Shown one piece after another: positions 1 through 5,840 of a stretch of DNA of 12,635 bases. How positions within the stretch are numbered: position 1 is the stretch's first letter; the number at the start of each line of letters is the position of its first letter. Made by a program: the position numbers and the translations under genes. The stretch is from NCBI GenBank assembly GCA_021818125.1, contig JAKAFG010000037.1:1-12635 (forward strand), given 5' to 3'. Source of the stretch: Pseudomonadota bacterium. GTDB lineage: Bacteria > Pseudomonadota > Gammaproteobacteria > Acidithiobacillales > Acidithiobacillaceae. The notes beneath the pieces are model-generated. The model saw only the letters and a list, made by a program, of their open reading frames with translations, ran no database searches and was not told the DNA's origin.

Positions 1-2302
1 GGCTGGGAATGATGTGGACGTCCTGCTGCTGGTGCGCCAGTGTTACGTTATGGCGGAGCAGACTTTCCACCACGGAAGCACGCAGGTCGGTCTGCACGTT
101 ATAACTTTTGTTACAGTCCTCCAGATACACCCGCAGATAGAATTGCAGGGCATTTTCGTTGACGTCCAGCAACAGCGCGGTGGGCGGAATACCGCGCGGA
201 TCGTCCTGCAGGACGTCGGGATGATTTTGACCTTCCGCTACCAGCAACTGCTTTACCAGCGGGATATCGGCATCATGGGCAATGCTGAAGGGGATCATGA
301 GGCGCAACACGCTATTCGTATACATCCAGTTGGTCACCTGGCCAGAGATCAGTTCAGAATTAGGAACGAAGACTTCAGTGCGGTCAAAAGTAAGGATCAG
401 GGTGTAACGGATGCTCATCTTCTGCACATATCCCTGAGTGGTACCGACCTGAACCCAGTCACCAACACGAATGGGGCGCTCCAATAGCAGAATCAGGCCA
501 GACACAAAATTATTGACGATATTTTGCAGGCCAAAGCCGATGCCAACGGATAATGCGCCCGCGATGATGGCAAGATTGTGCAGCGCTACACCTGCAGTGG
601 AAAGCGCAATCAGTACGGCGATGATAAATCCCGCATATCTGACGATGGACAGTACGGAGTGGCGGGCCCCGCTTTCCATGTGGCCAATAATCCGGGAGTT
701 GTCGGACAGGTATTTCTGGATCAGGGTGTTAATGTTGAACAGCAGCACGAGCAGGAGCACAGCAATCACCCAGCGGAAAGGCTGAATATGAAAGCTACCA
801 ATAGCGAAGCCGGTGATAAAATATTTCCCGATCAGCGTAAATCCGGTAAGCGTCAACCCCCAGGCATATAAAATAAAAGCCGCTACGCCTAACCATACGG
901 CGGTGTAACTCATTGCACTGAACCATATTATCCAGGGCAATGGTTGATCTTCTTGCAGACCGAGGCGTTGGCGCAGGAGATGTTGCCAGAGACCGGATTT
1001 TTGTGCTGTATGTATCCAAAAATCGGCAACTGTCCAAGAAAAAAATAGGCCCACACCGAAGGCGAGCAGGGACATTAACAGGCCAAAGAACAGATAGTTA
1101 GAAAGATTACGATAACCGATGGTAGTGAATATGGCGGTAGCGATCAAGGCTAAGAGTATGAGTATCCTAAGCAGCGGATAGGCACGGAAAGATTTTCGGT
1201 TGCCTGTCTGCCAGACCAGCCAAAATACTGCGCCGAGAAGTACCAGGTGGTAAATAGATGCAAAAAAGACTTGTCCTATCGGCGATAGTGGATCGTTGGA
1301 AGAAATGTTGATCCAGGTGAGACCAAATACGGATAAGGCAGCAATGAACCGTAAGGTTCGCAGTGTGGGGCGTAGCGTCTGCGGTTTCCAAGACAAATGA
1401 CGGCTGACTACTCCCGACGGACTTAGAGCCAACGCGAGTAGCATGGAGATAAGAACATAGCCGCCCCAGGTGCCTAAAATGAGAACAATGAGGGGCGAAA
1501 GAGTGTCTGTGAGATCGGTTGCCGTTGCAACGGCGGCGATGCCCGCCAGCAATGCTATATAGTGATAAAAATTATGTTGTATATCAGGTAAGTTCAGTGT
1601 GCGCCAAATTATTTTGGCTAAGGATGCACGTAAAAACAATAACAACACAAATATAAATACACCAATTCCTATGGATATCTGTAAGTTTTGTTGTGCAAAA
1701 ATAGAACGTCCATTATGAGCGAGCCAGAAATGTTGTTCGTCAATCCAGGTGGCGGCAGAGACCGATTGAAGGGCAACTGCCTGCTTCCAGATGCCGTGAT
1801 CATGGCGTAATAGCATCTCGGCATGTAATGCATCACGTTTTTTGCTGATTTGCTGGCTCAGATCTGCGCTCGCGACGGCGAGAACCTTGCAGGCAGCGAG
1901 TTCTCCGCTGAGGTTTTTTTGCTCACCCTGTAGTTTCAGGCGTAATGCACTGAGATTCTTTGGTTCGCCGGCAACAGTGGACCCCAGTATACCCAGACTT
2001 TTATCTATTTGGTTGAGGTTGCTGCTCCTTTCGGTTATGCACTGGTGCGCGTTGTCGCTGATCACACGTACGGTTTTCTGCCAGCTCAAAAGTTGCTGTA
2101 AATCGACGTTTTTTGATAAATCTTGGTGTATCGATTGTAGCGTCGCACCGGTCTGTGACACCGGCGTGCTGGAGGCGTATGCCAATAGCGGAAAGATCAG
2201 GATAACAAGGCATGTGCCTAACCAGGATAAATGCGAAAAGATAGGTCTATTGTTTGAAAAATTCCAGTTATCGATCGGTAAAATGATCATCCGCTGAGTC
2301 AC
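1..2302 (-). CDS. MscS-family mechanosensitive channel, large periplasmic-domain type (3' end outside window)
   Basis: One open frame on the minus strand, at least 767 codons, with no stop before the window edge. GTG at 2302 is the preferred start because AGGAG (2313-2309) sits 6 bases upstream; the in-frame ATG at 2290 would be 18 bases from it. The N-terminus has a long hydrophobic core ending LLAYASS, a likely signal peptide. A polar, Gln/Leu/Ser-rich, probably helical periplasmic segment follows (to about residue 190), then a series of hydrophobic segments. The C-terminal 200 residues carry the MscS pore signature: GIGFGLQNIVNNFVSG, then LERPIRVGDWV (coded around 550-460). Such channels open under membrane tension and release solutes on hypo-osmotic shock. 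The sequence ends in what should be the last part of the cytoplasmic alpha/beta domain, so little is missing. The family call is secure. The subfamily (DUF3772/MscK-like architecture) is inference. Confidence 0.9.
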   Translation of the reverse strand, partial: MTQRMIILPIDNWNFSNNRPIFSHLSWLGTCLVILIFPLLAYASSTPVSQTGATLQSIHQDLSKNVDLQQLLSWQKTVRVISDNAHQCITERSSNLNQIDKSLGILGSTVAGEPKNLSALRLKLQGEQKNLSGELAACKVLAVASADLSQQISKKRDALHAEMLLRHDHGIWKQAVALQSVSAATWIDEQHFWLAHNGRSIFAQQNLQISIGIGVFIFVLLLFLRASLAKIIWRTLNLPDIQHNFYHYIALLAGIAAVATATDLTDTLSPLIVLILGTWGGYVLISMLLALALSPSGVVSRHLSWKPQTLRPTLRTLRFIAALSVFGLTWINISSNDPLSPIGQVFFASIYHLVLLGAVFWLVWQTGNRKSFRAYPLLRILILLALIATAIFTTIGYRNLSNYLFFGLLMSLLAFGVGLFFSWTVADFWIHTAQKSGLWQHLLRQRLGLQEDQPLPWIIWFSAMSYTAVWLGVAAFILYAWGLTLTGFTLIGKYFITGFAIGSFHIQPFRWVIAVLLLVLLFNINTLIQKYLSDNSRIIGHMESGARHSVLSIVRYAGFIIAVLIALSTAGVALHNLAIIAGALSVGIGFGLQNIVNNFVSGLILLLERPIRVGDWVQVGTTQGYVQKMSIRYTLILTFDRTEVFVPNSELISGQVTNWMYTNSVLRLMIPFSIAHDADIPLVKQLLVAEGQNHPDVLQDDPRGIPPTALLLDVNENALQFYLRVYLEDCNKSYNVQTDLRASVVESLLRHNVTLAHQQQDVHIIPS

Positions 2303-2308
2303 ATGCCG

Positions 2309-2313
2309 CTCCT
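2309..2313 (-). promoter_or_regulatory. Ribosome-binding site that decides the MscS-like start
   Basis: AGGAG on the minus strand lies 6 bases before GTG at 2302 and 18 bases before the in-frame ATG at 2290. The spacing favours GTG, which adds four residues to the protein. Confidence 0.65.
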
Positions 2314-2322
2314 TTGCTGAAG

Positions 2323-2344
2323 CCATTTATGGAACGATAAATGG
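2323..2344. repeat. Inverted repeat, 8-bp perfect arms, in the MscS-like gene leader
   Basis: CCATTTAT (2323-2330), a 6-base spacer, and ATAAATGG (2337-2344). On the minus strand it lies just upstream of the SD and start of the MscS-like gene, so it could form a leader hairpin or be a protein-binding site. Its function is unknown. Confidence 0.6.
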
Positions 2345-2426
2345 GCATTGGGTTGCGTTGAGCACCATCTTATCACAGGTGATGGCCGAGTGCTTCTGTT
2401 CAGGCTTGCTTGTTGTAGTCGCCTGG

Positions 2427-2442
2427 CCACCTTGCTAGGTGG
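2427..2442. repeat. Inverted repeat, 6-bp perfect arms with 4-base loop
   Basis: CCACCT-tgct-AGGTGG. It is compact enough for an RNA hairpin. The following plus-strand bases (TTATTT) are too weak a U-tract to call it a terminator, and no gene ends upstream of it on that strand. Confidence 0.5.
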
Positions 2443-2478
2443 TTATTTGCACGATAAAAAATGACGAGGGGGTTATGT

Positions 2479-2500
2479 GCTGTCGGCATATGGCGACAGC
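2479..2500. repeat. 22-bp near-perfect palindrome, possible operator
   Basis: GCTGTCG (2479-2485) and CGACAGC (2494-2500) flank a central CATATG bounded by two G residues, so only one symmetric pair is mismatched. The length and symmetry suit a dimeric regulator site. It lies about 195 bases upstream of the small exported-protein gene and about 180 bases upstream of the MscS-like gene. No regulator is identified. Confidence 0.5.
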
Positions 2501-2693
2501 TTGGTGTGATCCCTGATTCCTGAGGCTAAACTTTTTTCGGGGACTATCTGATGGTGAATGATCACAAAAGGGATTGTGGCCTTATGGGTGGGCGTTTCAG
2601 GCTTTCCTGCACGTTGGCACCGCCGACTTTTCGGCAGTATGGCATGAAAAATGCCTAAGTGTAGGGTGTGTAATGATCGTAGAGGAATTAGCC

Positions 2694-2975
2694 ATGAAGA
2701 AGCCCATCTATAATGCCCTGTTCACGGCATTGATTGCCGCACCCTTCATCGCTTTGGGGGGTTTTGTGCACGAGGTAACGCCGCTGGATTCAACAACGAC
2801 TACCTCTGCCCGGCCGGTGGTGTCCAGCGGCCTGCGGATGGTGGGCGAGGCGCAGATGGTGATGGGTCATGTTGAGCGGGCGGACTGGCTGCTGCTCGCA
2901 CCGGAAAAGTCCACCCATCAATCTTCGGCCGCCCCTCACCCTCAGTATGCGTCTGTTACGGTACGGTCCGTGTAG
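2694..2975 (+). CDS. Small hypothetical exported or membrane-anchored protein (93 aa)
   Basis: I do not recognise this family. The start is ATG 2694, because GAGG lies 8 bases upstream and the N-terminus then begins with MKK followed by a hydrophobic core (residues 6-24, ending IALGGF). This is a signal peptide or a single membrane anchor; no clean AxA cleavage site is visible. The rest is a low-complexity Thr/Ser run (residues 33-38), a short amphipathic stretch (GLRMVGEAQMVMGHVERADW) and a Ser/His/Pro-rich tail. No catalytic motif and no cysteine is present. A second small exported-protein gene follows 58 bases downstream on the same strand, so the two may be co-transcribed. The reading frame and SD support a real gene. 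Location in the envelope is inference and function is unknown. Confidence 0.6.
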   Translation: MKKPIYNALFTALIAAPFIALGGFVHEVTPLDSTTTTSARPVVSSGLRMVGEAQMVMGHVERADWLLLAPEKSTHQSSAAPHPQYASVTVRSV

Positions 2976-3033
2976 CCATATGGGCGACGGGTGACCGTCT
3001 CCTGTCATTATTGAGAAGAATGCGGAGGAAGTG

Positions 3034-3309
3034 ATGTCTACTAATAAATGGCGTTTTGTGCTGTCGGCGGCAGCGTTGGGTGCGGGTATCCTGTTGCTGT
3101 CGAACCCTGCGTTTGCAGATCGGGATGGCTGGGGTGGTCCGGCAGTGAGCTTGTCTATCGGTGTCCCCGGTGTCGTCTATCCAGCGCCAACCTATTATGC
3201 AACACCTCCGGCTTACTATTATGCGCCGCCTCCGCCTCCGCGCTGGTATCGGCGTCGTGAACATTACTGGCACCATGAGCACGACCGTGGCTGGGGCGAT
3301 GACGATTGA
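3034..3309 (+). CDS. Small secreted Tyr/Pro-rich protein with His/Asp-rich tail (91 aa)
   Basis: GGAGG (3024-3028) precedes ATG 3034 by 5 bases. A GTG at 3031 is in frame but only 2 bases from it, so ATG is preferred. The signal peptide is classical: basic start (NKWR), hydrophobic core, and cleavage after NPAFA at residue 28. The mature part of about 63 residues contains a short Gly/Val segment (SLSIGVPGVVYP), a Tyr/Pro-rich segment (PTYYATPPAYYYAPPPPP), a basic WYRRR patch, then HYWHHEHDRGWGDDD at the C-terminus. The composition resembles small envelope proteins annotated only as hypothetical in many proteobacteria. The His/Asp-rich end could bind metal, but that is inference. It is convergent with the di-iron gene 40 bases downstream; no clear terminator lies between them. 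Confidence 0.72.
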   Translation: MSTNKWRFVLSAAALGAGILLLSNPAFADRDGWGGPAVSLSIGVPGVVYPAPTYYATPPAYYYAPPPPPRWYRRREHYWHHEHDRGWGDDD

Positions 3310-3349
3310 TGGATGGAGGCTGGCAGGTAGCAGCCCCACGGTGACGCTG

Positions 3350-4174
3350 TTAACTGATGATGGCGCGCCGTGCGCCGCGCGTCAGTAAGGGAAGTACGGC
3401 CTTTTGCAGCATGGGGGGCAGGGCGATCGGTCTGAGCAACATTTTCATCGCCATGTCAAAGGGATAGTGACGACTTATCCAACTGCCCAGGCGTTGTCGA
3501 AATGCCGAGAAATCCTCCAGGGAGAATTGCTGCCCGGGGTTTTTTACTTCAAAAGCATTTTTGAGCGCAAGATAGCTGTCTTCCTGATCCACTTCGGCCA
3601 CACGTTTCCAGAGTTCACGGCCAATGCGCCAGCGTGAATTTTTTTCGCGTGCTTGGTATTGCAGAAAAAATCGGTAGAAATATTTGTAGTGATGGACTTC
3701 GTCGGCGCGGATACGTGCAGCGAGCTGGCACAGTACGGGCTCCGGGCTGGCCGCCTGAATCATCGTATAGAAGCTGGCCGTACCCGTCTCGACGACGCAG
3801 CGTGAAGCCATTTCCAAGGCGTGAGTGGGGCCCAGTAAAGCAGTGCGGCAGTAGGGCACATAAGCGTCTCCAAAGCCCTGATAAGCACGTTCCCAATCAA
3901 AATCCGGCCAAATGGTGAGCACGTATTGGCGCAACGCGTGCCCATGCTGCACCTCTTCAATCTCCCATTCCTGGCGCAACCACACGGTGGCGCTCACATT
4001 TTCCTGATAGTATTCCACCAGGTTGCGGGTGTAGAGATCAGAGAGCGTTTCTACAAAGGACGCGCCGGCTAATAGATAAAACCAGTCCATATTGCCGATG
4101 ATCTTTTCCTTTTCAATGGCAGCGTAAGGAATATCGGCCAGAGACCAGGTCGGACGGACGTTATCTGCGGGCAT
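3350..4174 (-). CDS. Ferritin-like di-iron protein, acyl-ACP desaturase-like
   Basis: Counted from ATG 4174 (274 aa), the protein has the complete six-ligand pattern of a four-helix di-iron carboxylate site: Glu42 (in VETLSDL), Glu74 and His77 (EIEEVQHG), Glu129 (VVETGTASF), Glu159 and His162 (ADEVHH). The order and local sequence resemble soluble stearoyl-ACP desaturases (W-x-x-EE-x-x-HG and DE-x-x-H motifs). Those enzymes use O2 to desaturate acyl chains on acyl carrier protein. Substrate and reaction here are inferred; another oxygenase or a ferritin-like role is possible. A longer frame opens at TTG 4204, but a strong AAGGAGG (4192-4186) lies inside it and a TATAAT stands at 4221-4216, so ATG 4174 fits better. 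The C-terminal 30 residues are hydrophobic and basic, possibly membrane-associating. No acyl carrier protein, ferredoxin or lipid gene is adjacent. Confidence 0.75.
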   Translation of the reverse strand: MPADNVRPTWSLADIPYAAIEKEKIIGNMDWFYLLAGASFVETLSDLYTRNLVEYYQENVSATVWLRQEWEIEEVQHGHALRQYVLTIWPDFDWERAYQGFGDAYVPYCRTALLGPTHALEMASRCVVETGTASFYTMIQAASPEPVLCQLAARIRADEVHHYKYFYRFFLQYQAREKNSRWRIGRELWKRVAEVDQEDSYLALKNAFEVKNPGQQFSLEDFSAFRQRLGSWISRHYPFDMAMKMLLRPIALPPMLQKAVLPLLTRGARRAIIS

Positions 4175-4185
4175 TGTATTTGCCG

Positions 4186-4192
4186 CCTCCTT
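4186..4192 (-). promoter_or_regulatory. Ribosome-binding site that decides the di-iron gene start
   Basis: AAGGAGG on the minus strand, 11 bases before ATG 4174. It lies inside the longer TTG-initiated frame, which argues that the first ten codons of that frame are leader RNA and not protein. Confidence 0.6.
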
Positions 4193-4215
4193 GAATTCTG
4201 TCAATGGGGCTGACG

Positions 4216-4221
4216 ATTATA
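4216..4221 (-). promoter_or_regulatory. Candidate -10 element for the di-iron gene
   Basis: A perfect TATAAT on the minus strand. Transcription would begin near 4209, giving a leader of about 35 bases that includes the SD. No good -35 hexamer stands 16-18 bases upstream, so the promoter is either activator-dependent or the match is chance. Confidence 0.4.
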
Positions 4222-4495
4222 GCGCACATCTTGTGGTGATGCCCCTGCGGCAACAAAGGCGGCTCGCCTATTCTGACATTGCGGGCAGTGTCCGCAGTAT
4301 TCACCACGATCCAGCAGGCAACTGCAACTGTAGGAGGCGCGCAGGGGCGCTCCTAAGTGGCAGCGCTCTCAACGCTAGCATCTGGCGGGACAGGGTGCGG
4401 CTGACGTATCATTCCCGTTTGAATTGTGGCGGTATCCATTTGGTGTCTCGGGCTGTCTGCCCGTTGACGGTCATCATGTTCCTAAGGAGGATATC
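4222..4495. other. Non-coding gap between divergent genes
   Basis: No gene or tRNA was seen. It contains small GC-rich hairpin candidates: TGCGG-N7-CCGCA (4280-4296), an AGGAGGCGC/GCGCTCCT imperfect stem near 4332-4354, and CGGGC-N5-GCCCG (4449-4463). None is followed by a U-tract. I could not find a well-spaced promoter for the downstream plus-strand gene. A strong SD (TAAGGAGG) lies at the right end. Confidence 0.5.
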
Positions 4496-5131
4496 ATGGC
4501 GTTGTGTGTAGAATTGCATCCCGTGAATCCACAGCCGCGACTGCTGGCGCAAGCGGTTGAGGTGCTGCGTGCTGGAGGTTTGCTGGTTTATCCAACGGAC
4601 ACCTGCTACGCCTTGGGTTGTATGGTGGCGGCACGGGAGTCCCAAGAACGGCTGCGACGCATCCGGCAACTGGATTTGCAGCATGACCTCTCGCTGCTGT
4701 TTTCCAGCATTTCCCAATTGGCGGACTATGCCAAGTTGGATGATCGTGCCTATGCGCTGCTGCGTAAAACCTTGCCTGGACCCTACACCTTCATTCTACC
4801 AGCGACCAAAGATGTGCCGCGGCGCCTCGCCGACCCGAAAAAGCGCAGTATTGGTGTGCGCATACCTGCCAATCCCCTGTGTGAAATGCTGCTTAAGGAG
4901 TTGGGAGAGCCCTTGATGAGCTCTACCCTGCAACTTCCGGGTGCCAATGCACCGCTGACGGATCCCGATGAAATTTGCGACGTGTTGGGGAGTCAGGTGG
5001 ATATGGTGCTGCTCTCGGGTGTGGGTGGGGCGCTCTGTTCGACGGTGGTGGACCTTTTGCAATGGCCGCCGCGCGTGCTCCGTCAAGGCGCTGGTGACCC
5101 GGGACTGCTCGGTCTCAGCGTTGCCGTCTAG
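4496..5131 (+). CDS. yciO: YciO-type TsaC/Sua5/YrdC-domain protein
   Basis: ATG 4496 follows TAAGGAGG with 5 intervening bases, giving 211 aa, close to E. coli YciO. The whole length is one YrdC-like domain: HPVNPQPRLLAQAVEVL (8-24), the nucleotide-site stretch VYPTDTCYALGC (31-42), RRIRQL (54-59), PGPYTFILPATKDVPRRL (94-111), IGVRIPANP (119-127), and the closing TVVDLL...VLRQGAGDPG. The family makes or resembles enzymes that make threonylcarbamoyl-AMP for the t6A37 modification of ANN-decoding tRNAs. The motif pattern (RIRQL instead of the TsaC K-x-R-P form) places it in the YciO branch, whose in vivo role is less settled than TsaC's. It leads a plus-strand run with the protease and trpS genes. 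The domain call is secure; its exact cellular reaction is inference. Confidence 0.87.
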   Translation: MALCVELHPVNPQPRLLAQAVEVLRAGGLLVYPTDTCYALGCMVAARESQERLRRIRQLDLQHDLSLLFSSISQLADYAKLDDRAYALLRKTLPGPYTFILPATKDVPRRLADPKKRSIGVRIPANPLCEMLLKELGEPLMSSTLQLPGANAPLTDPDEICDVLGSQVDMVLLSGVGGALCSTVVDLLQWPPRVLRQGAGDPGLLGLSVAV

Positions 5132-5168
5132 TCCCGTGCAGTATTAGGCGGGTAGGGCATTACGCTGA

Positions 5169-5174
5169 TATACT
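5169..5174 (+). promoter_or_regulatory. Candidate -10 element for a leaderless protease transcript
   Basis: TATACT ends 6 bases before ATG 5181, and no SD-like sequence precedes that ATG. This is the spacing expected if transcription starts at the ATG itself. No matching -35 is visible, so confidence is low. Confidence 0.3.
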
Positions 5175-5180
5175 CCATCC

Positions 5181-5840
5181 ATGTCTGATGCCACGCAATT
5201 TATCCGAACCCTGGCCATTTGGGCCATACCTGTGCTGTTCGCCATTACCGTGCATGAGGTGGCCCATGGCTGGGTCGCCTGGAAACGGGGTGATCCTACC
5301 GCCATGCTCATGGGTCGTCTAACGCTGAATCCGATTAAACACATTGATCCTTTTGGGACAATTTTGCTGCCGGGCATACTGCTCCTGTTTCACTCGCCCT
5401 TTCTCTTTGGTTACGCCAAGCCGGTGCCGGTCAATTTTGGCGGACTGAAAGACCCTAAACGCGATATGGTGCTCGTCGCCATCGCCGGGCCGGCCGCCAA
5501 TCTGTTGATGGCCTTCTTCTGGACGCTGGTGTTGTGGATGGGCGGGCATCTCCCCGATGCCCTGGCGTATATCGGTGAACCCATGCGGCTGATGGGCGAG
5601 GCAGGCATTATGATCAATGTCATCCTGATCATCTTTAATCTGGTCCCCATTCCGCCTCTGGACGGCGGTCGGGTGGCGGTGGGGCTTTTGCCAGCGTCAG
5701 CCAGTATTGCCCTGAGCCGAGTTGAACCTTACGGATTCATTATTCTGATTGTACTGCTGTTTACCGGCGTGCTGTGGTCCGTCCTGGGTCCTCTCTTTTT
5801 GTGGATATATCACTTTTTTGTGATGATAGGCGGTTTATGA
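5181..5840 (+). CDS. Site-2 protease family (M50) membrane metalloprotease
   Basis: 219 aa, several membrane segments (residues 8-27, 58-72, 97-122, 141-155, 184-208). The zinc site HEVAH (25-29) lies in the first helix, and the second motif NLVPIPPLDGG (153-163) supplies the third ligand, Asp161, with the Pro-rich turn typical of M50. These enzymes cut substrates inside the cytoplasmic membrane. This compact form lacks a PDZ domain, unlike RseP, and is the common short YwhC/Rv-type found next to trpS and scpAB in many bacteria. ATG 5181 has no SD. Internal starts would lose the residues just before the first helix, so it is kept. Its stop overlaps the trpS start (ATGA). The neighbouring yciO ends 49 bases upstream. 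The natural substrate cannot be told from sequence. Confidence 0.9.
   Translation: MSDATQFIRTLAIWAIPVLFAITVHEVAHGWVAWKRGDPTAMLMGRLTLNPIKHIDPFGTILLPGILLLFHSPFLFGYAKPVPVNFGGLKDPKRDMVLVAIAGPAANLLMAFFWTLVLWMGGHLPDALAYIGEPMRLMGEAGIMINVILIIFNLVPIPPLDGGRVAVGLLPASASIALSRVEPYGFIILIVLLFTGVLWSVLGPLFLWIYHFFVMIGGL

Larger units (their letters stand above)
2303..2693. other. 391-base non-coding region between divergent genes, with several short inverted repeats
   Basis: No convincing gene is seen here. A reading frame can be extended upstream from the small exported-protein gene (to 2574), but it lacks an SD and would bury that gene's good SD and signal peptide. A 35-codon ORF (2551-2658) has no clear SD. 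The region contains several perfect inverted repeats: 2323-2344, 2372-2383 (ATCAC-AG-GTGAT), 2427-2442, 2479-2500 and 2641-2655 (GGCAT-gaaaa-ATGCC). It must hold the promoters of two divergent genes, but I could not pick a -35/-10 pair with acceptable spacing on either strand. Confidence 0.6.

Noticed and set aside
14..487. 157-codon plus-strand ORF at the left edge
   Set aside because: It lies opposite the conserved MscS domain, which is clearly coded on the minus strand.
2551..2658. A 35-codon ORF in the non-coding gap
   Set aside because: No good SD, no recognisable protein character, and it overlaps an inverted repeat.
2976..3033. GACGG-N4-CCGTC hairpin between the two small exported-protein genes as a terminator
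   Set aside because: Short stem with no T-run; it does not separate the genes convincingly.
3310..3349. GGCTG-N8-CAGCC repeat as a bidirectional terminator between convergent genes
   Set aside because: The stem is only 5 bp and no U-tract follows on either strand.
4464..4495. TTGACG at 4464 as the -35 of a yciO promoter
   Set aside because: No -10-like hexamer at 16-18 bases; the expected place is the SD region itself.
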